Assembly: GCA_002440125.1 (NCBI GenBank)
Contig: DJRQ01000067.1
Coordinates: 1-18,336, forward strand
DNA: 18,336 nucleotides
Direction: 5' to 3'
Source of the DNA: Caryophanales bacterium UBA6356
Lineage (GTDB): Bacteria; Bacillota_I; Bacilli_A; RFN20; CAG-826
Part shown: positions 5,766 through 13,392 of the stretch, one piece after another
Position numbering within the stretch: position 1 is the stretch's first letter
Layout: each line of letters begins with the position of its first letter
Translations under genes and position numbers: made by a program
The notes under the pieces: generated by a model
The model's database searches: none
The model's input: the letters and a program-made list of their open reading frames with translations, nothing else
What the model was told of the DNA's origin: nothing

Positions 5766-8087
5766 CTACTTAAGGTGCAAGATCGTTGCGCCCCCACCGC
5801 CTTCATTGCCATCCGCCCCTTCGAAAGAAGAGATAAACTCAGGATGCTCTTTGGCATAGTTCAGAACTAAATTCCTTAAAGCCCCGCTTCCCCAGCCATG
5901 AATGATGCGAACCCTTTTATAGTGGCGAAGAAGCGCATCGTCGAGATATTTTTCAAGGGTTAGCCTCGCCTCATCGACATGCATGCCAATAAGATTGCAC
6001 TCAAGAGGCACGCTCTTGCGATGGGAAAGGGAGTCGAGGTCAATGGGAGAAGAGCGAACTTCGCGAGTGCTTTCTTTTGGCTCTATGACGCGTTGCATTT
6101 GGTTCTTCTTGACGTTGAAGGAAAGGCCTTCGCGAGTGATTACCACTCCTTTATTTCCTTCAAGGCTCTTGAGGCGCCCTTGGATAAAGAGAGCAGGTAC
6201 GGCGACATAATCCCCGGCTTTGAGAGGCTCAGAGAAAGTTGGTGAATTCGGAGCCTTTTCATCAAGTTCTTCCAGTTTCTTTTTCGCTCTTATGACCTCA
6301 TGGAGCTTCCCTTGGCTTTCTTTCGCTTCCTGAAGGATTTCCTTCAATCTACTCTCGTATTCATCGAGTATTTTTCTCTTTTCGCCATCCGTATCCTCTC
6401 GGAAGCGGCTCTCTTTGATGTTTAAAGCGGCTTCTTTCGACTTCAAAGAGAGGCGTTCTCTTTCGAGATTCTGTTTCTCTTGGAGCAAAGAAAGGCGAAG
6501 GTCTTCGTTTTGCTTGGTGGCGCTTGAAAGCTTATCGATTGCTTCCGATACGCTTAAATCCTCTTCTTCGCTAAGCCTTTTTTGCGCGGATAAAAGCACT
6601 TCCTCTGGCAAATGGAAGCGTTTGGCGAGAGCTAAGCCATAGCTTTCGCCCGGCAAGCCCATTTGAAGGCGATAAGTCGGAAGAAGCTTTTCCTTATCGA
6701 AAAGCATGGAGGCGTTAATAACCCCCTCAGTCCCAAGGGCGAAGGCTTTAAGGGCTTCAAAATGCGAAGAAACCATGCAAAAGGCGTGTTTTTTCCTTAG
6801 ATATTCCAAAACGCTTAAGGCGATGGCTTCCCCTTCTTTCGGGGAAGTCCCCGTTCCAAGTTCGTCTAAAAGCACGAGGTCTTTCCCACCCACATTCTCT
6901 AAAATCTCGCTTATAGCCTTCATATGGGCGCTAAATGTCGAGAGGTTATCGCTTAAGGATTGGTTGTCCCCAATATCCACCGCGATGTGTTTGAAGTAAC
7001 TAAAGGACGCGCCTTCTTTGGCGGGCACTGGAAGGGCGCTTTCGGCCATAAGCAAAAGCAAGCCGAGGGTCTTCAAGGCGACCGTTTTCCCGCCGGCATT
7101 CGGCCCGCTTAGAACCACGACCCTATTTTCATCGTCCAAATGGAAATCGTTCGGAACGACTTTCGAAGGGTCGATAAGAGGATGCCTTGCTTCAAGGAAT
7201 TCCAAAAGGGGTTCTTCCACGAGTTTGGCGATACACCCCTTGATCTTTTCGGCATAATCGCTTTTGGCCATAAGATAATCGAAATAGCCAATCGCTTCGT
7301 TTATCGATTTAAGAGGGTCGCTATTGGTGGCGACGAGATTCGAAAGCTCAAGGAGCAAGCGATGGATTTCCGCTCTTTCTTCATTTTGGAGCTCCGTCAT
7401 TTGGTTATTCAAATTGACGATGACCTCCGGCTCGATGAAAGTCGTTTCGCCAGAGCCCGAAACATCTTGAACAATGCCCTTCACCTTCCTTTTATAGGCA
7501 TTGGAGACAGGAAGAACGTAATGTCCGTTCTTTAAGGACAAAGTCGCATCGCTTAAATATTCCTTATTAAGGGAAACGATGTCCCCAAGTTTCTTTTTCA
7601 TGGTGGCTTCAAGGCGCTTCATAGCGCTTCGAATGCCCTTTAATTTCGTAGAGGCGTTATCGAATATCGATAGATCAGGCGCAATGATATGGTGAATCGC
7701 TTTCTCTAAGTAAGGCAAGGAAGGCATTTGCGAGCATTTCAAAAGAAGCAAAGGCGAATCCTCCACCTTAGCGAAATATCTTTTCAAAGATTCCGCAGTA
7801 AGGCAGTCATTGGCTACTCTTTCGAGATCTTCAACGGCCAAGCAACCGCCTTTCTTAGCGAGTTCAATGGGCTTGGATAGATCGCTAGAGACCTCAATGG
7901 GAAGCCTTTCGTAACGCATTAAGAGAAAACGCATTTCGCTAAAAGCGTCGATTTCCTCTTGAAGTTTTTCGGGGCTTCCGAGGAGCTTAGTTTCAAAAAC
8001 CTTTTTCTTCCCTTGCTCCGTTTTAGCGAAAGGAGCGATGGAGTCTAAGATTTTTTGAAATTCGAATTTCTCGTAAGGGGATTGCAT
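5766..8087 (-). CDS. mutS2: endonuclease MutS2 with Smr domain
   Basis: MutS-like ATPase without the mismatch-recognition domain. Family members act in anti-recombination and, in Bacillus, in rescue of collided ribosomes. 773 residues, normal length. Seen: helical core/clamp region 1-300; ATPase with Walker A GPNAGGKT (328-335), DIGDNQSLSDNLSTFS (371-386), Walker B LVLLDE (404-409), GTGTSP and the SHF motif (441-443); a long charged coiled coil at about 505-610; KOW-like linker at about 620-670; Smr domain at 695-773. In the Smr domain the usual LDLRG/LDLHG motif reads CNLIG (697-701), so its Asp is absent, while HGWG (730-733) is kept. That may alter nuclease function. First gene of the operon with uvrC, preceded by a TATAAT promoter; only a weak AGGT precedes the ATG. 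Confidence 0.95.
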   Translation of the reverse strand: MQSPYEKFEFQKILDSIAPFAKTEQGKKKVFETKLLGSPEKLQEEIDAFSEMRFLLMRYERLPIEVSSDLSKPIELAKKGGCLAVEDLERVANDCLTAESLKRYFAKVEDSPLLLLKCSQMPSLPYLEKAIHHIIAPDLSIFDNASTKLKGIRSAMKRLEATMKKKLGDIVSLNKEYLSDATLSLKNGHYVLPVSNAYKRKVKGIVQDVSGSGETTFIEPEVIVNLNNQMTELQNEERAEIHRLLLELSNLVATNSDPLKSINEAIGYFDYLMAKSDYAEKIKGCIAKLVEEPLLEFLEARHPLIDPSKVVPNDFHLDDENRVVVLSGPNAGGKTVALKTLGLLLLMAESALPVPAKEGASFSYFKHIAVDIGDNQSLSDNLSTFSAHMKAISEILENVGGKDLVLLDELGTGTSPKEGEAIALSVLEYLRKKHAFCMVSSHFEALKAFALGTEGVINASMLFDKEKLLPTYRLQMGLPGESYGLALAKRFHLPEEVLLSAQKRLSEEEDLSVSEAIDKLSSATKQNEDLRLSLLQEKQNLERERLSLKSKEAALNIKESRFREDTDGEKRKILDEYESRLKEILQEAKESQGKLHEVIRAKKKLEELDEKAPNSPTFSEPLKAGDYVAVPALFIQGRLKSLEGNKGVVITREGLSFNVKKNQMQRVIEPKESTREVRSSPIDLDSLSHRKSVPLECNLIGMHVDEARLTLEKYLDDALLRHYKRVRIIHGWGSGALRNLVLNYAKEHPEFISSFEGADGNEGGGGATILHLK

Positions 8088-8110
8088 AGATGAGACCTAT
8101 AAGCGCCACG

Positions 8111-8116
8111 ATTATA
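8111..8116 (-). promoter_or_regulatory. -10 element of the mutS2-uvrC operon
   Basis: A perfect TATAAT on the minus strand ends 23 bases before the mutS2 ATG, giving a leader of roughly 16 bases. The -35 region at 17-18 bases (TAGAAG) is a poor match. It lies between the lipoprotein terminator and mutS2, which fits an independent transcription start. Confidence 0.6.
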
Positions 8117-8157
8117 GCGCGTTCCTTCTCTTTCTTCTATTTGGAAGAAAGCCGCGC

Positions 8158-8190
8158 AAAAAAAGAAAACGGCTAAGAAGGGCTTAGCCG
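8158..8190 (-). terminator. rho-independent terminator of the lipoprotein gene
   Basis: On the minus strand CGGCTAAG (8183-8190) pairs perfectly with CTTAGCCG (8170-8177) around a 5-base loop, followed by a T-rich tail (8158-8169). It starts 22 bases after the lipoprotein stop codon. It isolates that gene from mutS2-uvrC downstream on the same strand. Confidence 0.9.
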
Positions 8191-8211
8191 CGAAAGAAGA
8201 TGATTTCTTTT

Positions 8212-10704
8212 TTAAAGGGTCGGCAAGGGAGGTGGAGGAGGAAGAGAGCCCGCCTCATAGGAAGCAGTTACTTTGTCTCCATCCAAGGAAAGATAGTAGT
8301 TATCGAGAAGATTGGGTATTTTAAGGGCCACTTTGCCATCCTTTAAGAGGAAGGTCGATGAGGCAAAGACATCCGAAGCGTTCTCACCGATGCTCACTTT
8401 GTAGGAGAGAGGCGTTTTTTCGACCACCACCTTCGTGCTATTCACCTCATAAGTCCCAACGAACTTGCGATAATCCTCAAAAGAAAGGGCGCGGGTGAAC
8501 TTCTTGCCATCAAGGAGCGCTTGGTAGCCGCCATCATCGAGCTTCGTAAAGGAAAGAAGGCCGGCGCTCGTGGAAAGAAGACGTAGCCCATCCACGTCTT
8601 TGCTCTCTTTGATGGTAAGCGCGCTTCCATCCATAAACAGAACGTTGTCCTTCACGTAAAGGAGATGCTCTTTCGCCTCATCGAGATAGACGCCCCAAGA
8701 AAGGGTGATCGATTCCTTGAAATAGGATTGACCGGCGATTTTGACGTAGTCGTCATAGAAATAGATGAAGATGCTAAGGCCTTTATTAAGGAAAGTGAGG
8801 AAGGCTTTATCGCCATCGCCACCAGCTCGGGTATAGATGTTATAGGCCGTTTCGACACCCTTATTAAGACCATCCCCCGCCTCATTCACAAGATCCATCA
8901 AAAGCTTTCCCTCTTTGGTGAAGGTGATATTCTCAACGCCATACTCCCCATAGCCGCTATAAACGCCGGCGATGGAAGCGAAAAGGTCTTTCTTCACAAA
9001 GCTTTGCTTCGAAGTATAAAGACAACCTTCAAGATTCGACTCAAAATAGCCAAGCTCCGAATCGATGGCAAAATAGTAGACGCCAAGGTTTTCGTTATAA
9101 TACGGCTTAAACTCGTAAGCGTATTTTTCCCCATCCATCGTCAAGGCGAAGGAATCGAAGGAAAGAGCGTTTTCCCCATCGCTGCTATACTCGCCATAGG
9201 CTTTATCAAGTATCGTTTTGCTATAGAGGTTAATCTCCTCTTTGCCATCGTTAAAGAGGAAATAGCCGCTTTCTTGCTGCTTGATGGAAAGGGTTTCCCC
9301 GTCTTCCAAAAGAAGGGATGGAAATTTATCGCCATGCCAATAGGAATAAGTCGCTTTGCCCGTTTTCCCTTGAAAGATATAAGAGAAATCGCTGCTCACA
9401 AGAACGCTAAACTCGTGTCCTTTGTCTTTCGCCACGAAAGTATCGCTAAAAAGGGAATCGTAAAGCAGACCGTTTAAGAAATAGGAAACAGTGCCATTTT
9501 TGCTTAGATAGACACTCGAATCTTCTTTGTCAGGGGCGACCAAATAGCTATCGGATCCGACTTTGAAGGAAAGGCCTTTGCGATTGTTCACCAAAGCGAA
9601 ACTAAAAGGTATTTCTTGGCCGTTCCAAGTCAAAAGATAGCCGCCTTCTTCTTTCTCGACGAATTTGAAAACATCCTTCTTATCGGTGAATTCTCCCAAA
9701 AGAGGGGTTACATCATTATAAGCATAGACGGTTTCTTTCTCGCCTTCTTCGACGATCATATAACGGTGTCTTAGACGGAATTTCTTCTCTTTCTCGGAAA
9801 GGGTGGCCTTCAAGTAGAAGCCTTTCTCATCAAGCCCCGTCTCATAGACGCCGCTTTCTTCGCCGAAGGTGATGCTCTTGGTCTTGGGGTCGCTAGTGAG
9901 AGTGATTTCTTTTTCCCCATCATACAAAGAGAGGCTTCGGAAAGCGCCAGCATCGCTCATATCGCTGGGGTTTCCCTCTTCCAAAAGAACGACTTTTCCT
10001 TCTTGGATGGTGAGCTCTTTTTCGCCCCAGCCATAGTCGTCCCCATCGAAGAACTCGACCGTATAGAGCGCTCCCCCTTCCTTATCGGTCCTTAGATGGG
10101 CTTTCGCATACCAATATTGTTCTTGGCTCCAAAAGCCATTTCCCATTCTCCCCAAAGGATAGACGCCTCTTTCGAAATCAAAGTCGCCGTCAAGCACGTC
10201 ATAGATATTATAGGCATCCCCGCTTCCATCATAAGAAAGAGGCCCCGAATAAGCGGAGATATCCGGTTGGAATAAGGCGATATCTTCGTATTCTTCGCCT
10301 TTCTTCTTTTCTAAATGAAGATAACCGTCGTCCTCGCTATCAGCATAGAAACGATAGCTTTCGCCTTTATTGAAAGAAGCGTCGAAATAGACGCCTGGCA
10401 CCTCTACCTCTTCGATAGCGTCACCGACTTTATAGGTCGTTCGAACCATTTCGACGCTTGTGGGAACAAGCGAGAAAGGCTCTTCGCCCGAAAGCTCTAA
10501 TTTATCTTTGGTCAAAGTAAGCGTCCCTTCTTTCCCAAAAAAAGTGCCTTTCAAATAGGTCAAATCCCCTTCATTAAGAACGGGGGCACTCGATTCTTGG
10601 CTTTTGGAAGAACTCGAAGAGTCTTCGTTATTTCCGCCACATCCCATAAGAAGAAGGCCGGCCGAACTTAGCACCAATAAGCCCGTTAAATACTTTTTCT
10701 TCAT
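8212..10704 (-). CDS. large beta-rich lipoprotein of unknown function
   Basis: Predicted lipoprotein of 830 residues on the outer face of the cell membrane. Residues 1-22 carry KKK, a hydrophobic core and a lipobox LLMGC with Cys22, followed by a Ser-rich linker (SSSSSKSQESS). The rest is a long run of short beta-strand-like units alternating aromatic and charged residues (for example GTFFGKEGTLTLTKDKLEL, GVYSGYGEYGVENITFTKEG, GTYEVNSTKVVVEKT). This suggests tandem divergent beta-sandwich or lipocalin-like modules that begin with G-T/V-Y/F; I recognise no named family. It ends GSLPPPPPLPTL, a five-proline run that would need EF-P for efficient translation. It is monocistronic: own promoter (TTGACA), ribosome site GAGAGG 5 bases before the ATG, and strong terminator. 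LspA, encoded 2 kb away, would be its signal peptidase. Confidence 0.85.
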   Translation of the reverse strand: MKKKYLTGLLVLSSAGLLLMGCGGNNEDSSSSSKSQESSAPVLNEGDLTYLKGTFFGKEGTLTLTKDKLELSGEEPFSLVPTSVEMVRTTYKVGDAIEEVEVPGVYFDASFNKGESYRFYADSEDDGYLHLEKKKGEEYEDIALFQPDISAYSGPLSYDGSGDAYNIYDVLDGDFDFERGVYPLGRMGNGFWSQEQYWYAKAHLRTDKEGGALYTVEFFDGDDYGWGEKELTIQEGKVVLLEEGNPSDMSDAGAFRSLSLYDGEKEITLTSDPKTKSITFGEESGVYETGLDEKGFYLKATLSEKEKKFRLRHRYMIVEEGEKETVYAYNDVTPLLGEFTDKKDVFKFVEKEEGGYLLTWNGQEIPFSFALVNNRKGLSFKVGSDSYLVAPDKEDSSVYLSKNGTVSYFLNGLLYDSLFSDTFVAKDKGHEFSVLVSSDFSYIFQGKTGKATYSYWHGDKFPSLLLEDGETLSIKQQESGYFLFNDGKEEINLYSKTILDKAYGEYSSDGENALSFDSFALTMDGEKYAYEFKPYYNENLGVYYFAIDSELGYFESNLEGCLYTSKQSFVKKDLFASIAGVYSGYGEYGVENITFTKEGKLLMDLVNEAGDGLNKGVETAYNIYTRAGGDGDKAFLTFLNKGLSIFIYFYDDYVKIAGQSYFKESITLSWGVYLDEAKEHLLYVKDNVLFMDGSALTIKESKDVDGLRLLSTSAGLLSFTKLDDGGYQALLDGKKFTRALSFEDYRKFVGTYEVNSTKVVVEKTPLSYKVSIGENASDVFASSTFLLKDGKVALKIPNLLDNYYLSLDGDKVTASYEAGSLPPPPPLPTL

Positions 10705-10709
10705 AAAAA

Positions 10710-10715
10710 CCTCTC
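10710..10715 (-). promoter_or_regulatory. ribosome binding site of the lipoprotein gene
   Basis: GAGAGG on the minus strand, 5 bases before the ATG at 10704. It supports this start, which also gives a complete lipoprotein signal peptide. Confidence 0.7.
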
Positions 10716-10727
10716 TTTCCAGCTATC

Positions 10728-10755
10728 AAAATAAAGGAGAAGGCAATTTTGTCAA
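10728..10755 (-). promoter_or_regulatory. promoter of the lipoprotein gene
   Basis: A perfect TTGACA -35 (10750-10755) and TATTTT -10 (10728-10733; four of six) are separated by 16 bases on the minus strand. Transcription would start near 10721, giving a leader of about 17 bases that still contains the GAGAGG ribosome site. Confidence 0.7.
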
Positions 10756-10870
10756 TCAATATTTTTAAATCTCTCCATTTCACAAGTTTTATCCGATGAC
10801 TCATTAGATTGCATATTTTATAAACACGTCAAAACATGTGCCTGCTAAAAAGCCAAGAAGTCATGCTTTC

Positions 10871-10893
10871 AAAAGAAGAGCGGCCCTTCTTTT
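10871..10893. repeat. perfect 8-base inverted repeat upstream of rnhC
   Basis: AAAAGAAG (10871-10878) and CTTCTTTT (10886-10893) are exact reverse complements around the 7-base AGCGGCC. It overlaps where the -35 of rnhC would be. It could be a weak terminator or an operator; no gene ends near it, so neither role is clear. Confidence 0.45.
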
Positions 10894-10903
10894 TCAAAAG
10901 ACA

Positions 10904-10912
10904 TGCTAAGAT
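10904..10912 (+). promoter_or_regulatory. extended -10 of rnhC
   Basis: TGCTAAGAT: a TGn extension followed by TAAGAT (10907-10912). Only 6 bases separate it from the ATG at 10919, so transcription would begin at or beside the start codon. No Shine-Dalgarno sequence is present upstream of the ATG. Confidence 0.45.
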
Positions 10913-10918
10913 AAGTCG

Positions 10919-11857
10919 ATGAAGTTATGGAATGAAACGTATTCGCTTCTTCTTTCGAAGGAGAAACGCGAAAAGCTCTTCGAATTCTATAGGGATTTCG
11001 CCTCGGAAGTCCCGAATCCTTATATGGATCTTTTCGCCAAAAACGACGTGGTTGCCGTTTCTTTATACAAAATGAGAAAAGACGGCACGTCGAAAGTGAC
11101 TTTCCAAGGGCCAGAAGCCTATAAAGAAGCCAAGATTTGGGATCCTTCCTTAGAAAGAATCGCTATGCCCATCCCCTCAAAGCCTTCCGTTCAGTTACAT
11201 ATCAAGAATTTCTATCCCCAAATTGGAAGCGATGAGGTCGGAACGGGGGATTTCTTTGGGCCGATCGAGGTCGTGGCCACTTATGTAAAGAGAGAGGACC
11301 TTCCCCGAATAGAGGCTTTAGGAGTCACGGATTCAAAAAAGATGAGCGATCTCGACATACGGAAGATAGGGCCTCTTCTTATCAAGGAATTCCCTTACTC
11401 CCACCTCTCCCTCGATAATCTCAAATACAACCAAGTCATAGCGAAGGACAACATGAACAAAATCAAGGCGAAGATGCATAATGCTTGCTTATTAAAGCTT
11501 TCCAAGAAATACAAAAACGCTTTCTTGTACCAAGACGAGTTCGCGAACGCCTCTCTTTATTATTCTTATTTAAAAGACGAAAAAGAGGTGCAACGCGGCA
11601 TTTCTTTCCACACCAAAGGCGAGTCCCTCTTTCCGAGCGTCGCCTTAGCAAGCGTCATCGCCCGTTATAGCTTCCTAAAGAAAATGGAGAAGATGTCGAA
11701 AGAATATAAGATGGATTTCCCTTTCGGGGCGGGGAGCAAGGTCGATGCTTTTAGCAAAAAATTCGTCCAAGTTTTCGGCTTAGACGAATTGAAAAAGGTC
11801 GCCAAAACGAATTTCGCCAACTACAAACGACTCATTGATACGGATGAAGCTTCTTGA
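10919..11857 (+). CDS. rnhC: ribonuclease HIII
   Basis: Type 2 RNase H that cuts the RNA strand of RNA-DNA hybrids, removing R-loops and primers in the cytoplasm. At 312 residues it equals the Bacillus enzyme in length, which supports this start. Seen: an N-terminal TBP-like domain (about 1-85) that marks HIII rather than HII; the catalytic core with IGSDEVGTGDFFGP (Asp105, Glu106); TDSKKMSD (137-144); Asp206 in LYQDEFAN; HTKGESLFPSVALASVIARYSF (231-252), the conserved substrate-binding stretch; and GAGSKVD (270-276). The gene is alone on the plus strand between two minus-strand units. It has no ribosome site and its -10 lies 6 bases before the ATG, so its mRNA may be leaderless. Its last 26 bases overlap the 3' end of rluD on the other strand. 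Confidence 0.96.
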   Translation: MKLWNETYSLLLSKEKREKLFEFYRDFASEVPNPYMDLFAKNDVVAVSLYKMRKDGTSKVTFQGPEAYKEAKIWDPSLERIAMPIPSKPSVQLHIKNFYPQIGSDEVGTGDFFGPIEVVATYVKREDLPRIEALGVTDSKKMSDLDIRKIGPLLIKEFPYSHLSLDNLKYNQVIAKDNMNKIKAKMHNACLLKLSKKYKNAFLYQDEFANASLYYSYLKDEKEVQRGISFHTKGESLFPSVALASVIARYSFLKKMEKMSKEYKMDFPFGAGSKVDAFSKKFVQVFGLDELKKVAKTNFANYKRLIDTDEAS

Positions 11858-12746
11858 GAACGTCCAGGAAATAAGAAGGAAGAGGCGCTTCGAAAGTAAG
11901 CACCTTTTTCGTTACAGGATGGGTCAAGGTCAAACGATAGGCATGAAGAAGTTGCCCTTTCGAATAGAAACGCTTATTGTTCACGCCATAGAGAGGATCT
12001 CCTTCCACGGGATGTCCAATATAATCCAAATGGACGCGGATCTGATGCGTCCGACCCGTCAAAAGGCGGCAATCGATAAGGGTAAGCTTTTCGGTGAATC
12101 GTTCCTTCACCTCGAAATATGTGATCGCCTCTTTTCCTTTTTTGAGGTTGACCGCGAAGCGAATGGGATGTTTGGGATCGCGTCCAATCGGAGCGTCAAT
12201 CTTTCCCTTTCCCTCTTCGATAATCCCTTCCACTAAGGCAAGATATTCGCGATGCATCGAATGGTCGCGAAGTTGATCGGATAGTCCCATAAACGCTCTA
12301 TCGGTTTTACTGACGACGAGCAAACCCGAAGTATCTTTATCGATCCGATGGACGATGCCAGGACGGAGGGAATCGTTTTGATTGGAAAGTTCCTTCTCGT
12401 GGAACAATAGAGCGTTCACCAAGGTTCCGTCCTTATGCCCGTTGCCTGGATGGACAACAAGTCCCGCGGGCTTATTGATGACCAAAATATCGTCGTCTTC
12501 GTAGACTTTTTCTAGCGGAATGTCCTCCGCCACAAGCGTTGGTTCTTTTTTAGTAGTTTCTTCGCATGTTACAACATCGGAAAGACACACGATATAGGCA
12601 GGCTTTGAAGGCTTTCCATTCACAAGAATCTCATTTTTCTTAATAAGATTTTGTATCTTGCTTCTGGAAGGCCAAATACCCCTTCCCATGAGGGCTTCGT
12701 CAAGACGCTTCCCCACCTCTTCTTTTTCGATTGTTATCGTCTTCAT
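11832..12746 (-). CDS. rluD: RluA-family 23S rRNA pseudouridine synthase
   Basis: Converts uridine to pseudouridine in large-subunit rRNA, the RluD site if the name holds. 304 residues. Seen: N-terminal S4 RNA-binding domain (about 12-62: KRLDEALMGRG...IQNLIKKNEILVNG); catalytic domain with VINKPAGLVVHPGNG (89-103), GIVHRIDKDTSGLLVVSKT (130-148, catalytic Asp136), and GRTHQIRVHL (231-240). RluD, RluB-like and YlyB-type paralogues are hard to tell apart by eye; the position directly after lspA matches Bacillus ylyB, so the target uridines are uncertain. Third gene of the T-box operon, starting 6 bases after the lspA stop. No terminator is visible and the TGA stop lies inside rnhC. Confidence 0.92.
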   Translation of the reverse strand: MKTITIEKEEVGKRLDEALMGRGIWPSRSKIQNLIKKNEILVNGKPSKPAYIVCLSDVVTCEETTKKEPTLVAEDIPLEKVYEDDDILVINKPAGLVVHPGNGHKDGTLVNALLFHEKELSNQNDSLRPGIVHRIDKDTSGLLVVSKTDRAFMGLSDQLRDHSMHREYLALVEGIIEEGKGKIDAPIGRDPKHPIRFAVNLKKGKEAITYFEVKERFTEKLTLIDCRLLTGRTHQIRVHLDYIGHPVEGDPLYGVNNKRFYSKGQLLHAYRLTLTHPVTKKVLTFEAPLPSYFLDVLKKLHPYQ

Positions 12747-12752
12747 TTTCGC

Positions 12753-13391
12753 TTAATTCTTTCCTTCTTTTTTGTTTGCTTTCATTTCCCGAAAGAAAAG
12801 CAAGACAATAAGCACCGCCACCGCGCACGTAAGATACATATCCGCCACGTTAAAGATGGCGAAAGAGCTTTTCCCTTCGCCATATCCGAAGATATAGAAT
12901 TGAAAGAAATCGATGACGCCACTAAAGCCGGTTGTCCCTTCCCAATAGAAAGTGCGGTCGATGCCATTGCCGACGGCACCGGCGAAACAAAATGCCAATA
13001 GAACGTCAATGAAAGTATCTTTTTTAGAAAGGTTTTTGATCCAATAGAAGAGAATCGCGGCCGAGGCGAGCCAAGAGATTACGATAAACACGTAGCGCAT
13101 CCAAGAAACATCCCCTCCCATCCCGAAGCTCGATCCTTTGTTGAAGGTCAAAGTGATGTAGAAGAAATGGGGAATGACTTCCAAACTTCTTGAAGGAACG
13201 CCCATAAGGGCATCAACAACCGCCCATTTGCTGATTTGATCGAGAGCAATAAGAAAAAGAGGGAGCCAAAGGAAACTTCGCAAAACGTTTCGAAAGTTCC
13301 AGACGAACTTTTCCTTCTTCTTTTGGAAAAGGGGGGCTTCTTCTTTCGAAGTCTCCCCTTCTTCCTTTTTTGTCACTTTCTCTTCTTCCAT
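12753..13391 (-). CDS. lspA: lipoprotein signal peptidase (signal peptidase II)
   Basis: Membrane aspartic protease that cuts the signal peptide of diacylglyceryl-modified prolipoproteins just before the lipobox Cys. 212 residues, longer than the usual 150-170. Seen: ALDQISKW (49-56) in the first membrane helix, NKGSSFG (84-90) in the place of NxGaaFG, GNGIDR (141-146, catalytic Asp146), VIDFFQF (159-165) and FNVADM (180-185, catalytic Asp184); four membrane segments. The extra length is a charged N-terminal tail of about 38 residues (EEEKVTKKEEGETSKEE, then KKKEK) with no alternative Met before the first helix. The start is one base after the ileS stop, so translation is coupled. The neighbours ileS and rluD are the classical context. 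Confidence 0.95.
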   Translation of the reverse strand: MEEEKVTKKEEGETSKEEAPLFQKKKEKFVWNFRNVLRSFLWLPLFLIALDQISKWAVVDALMGVPSRSLEVIPHFFYITLTFNKGSSFGMGGDVSWMRYVFIVISWLASAAILFYWIKNLSKKDTFIDVLLAFCFAGAVGNGIDRTFYWEGTTGFSGVIDFFQFYIFGYGEGKSSFAIFNVADMYLTCAVAVLIVLLFFREMKANKKEGKN

Positions 13392-13392
13392 C

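Noticed and set aside
8665..9477. 270-codon open frame on the plus strand inside the lipoprotein gene
   Set aside because: It lies fully antisense to a gene with a clear signal peptide, promoter and terminator. Its protein is low-complexity Ile/Lys/Ala-rich with no domain, and there is no ribosome site; it is a shadow of the codon bias.
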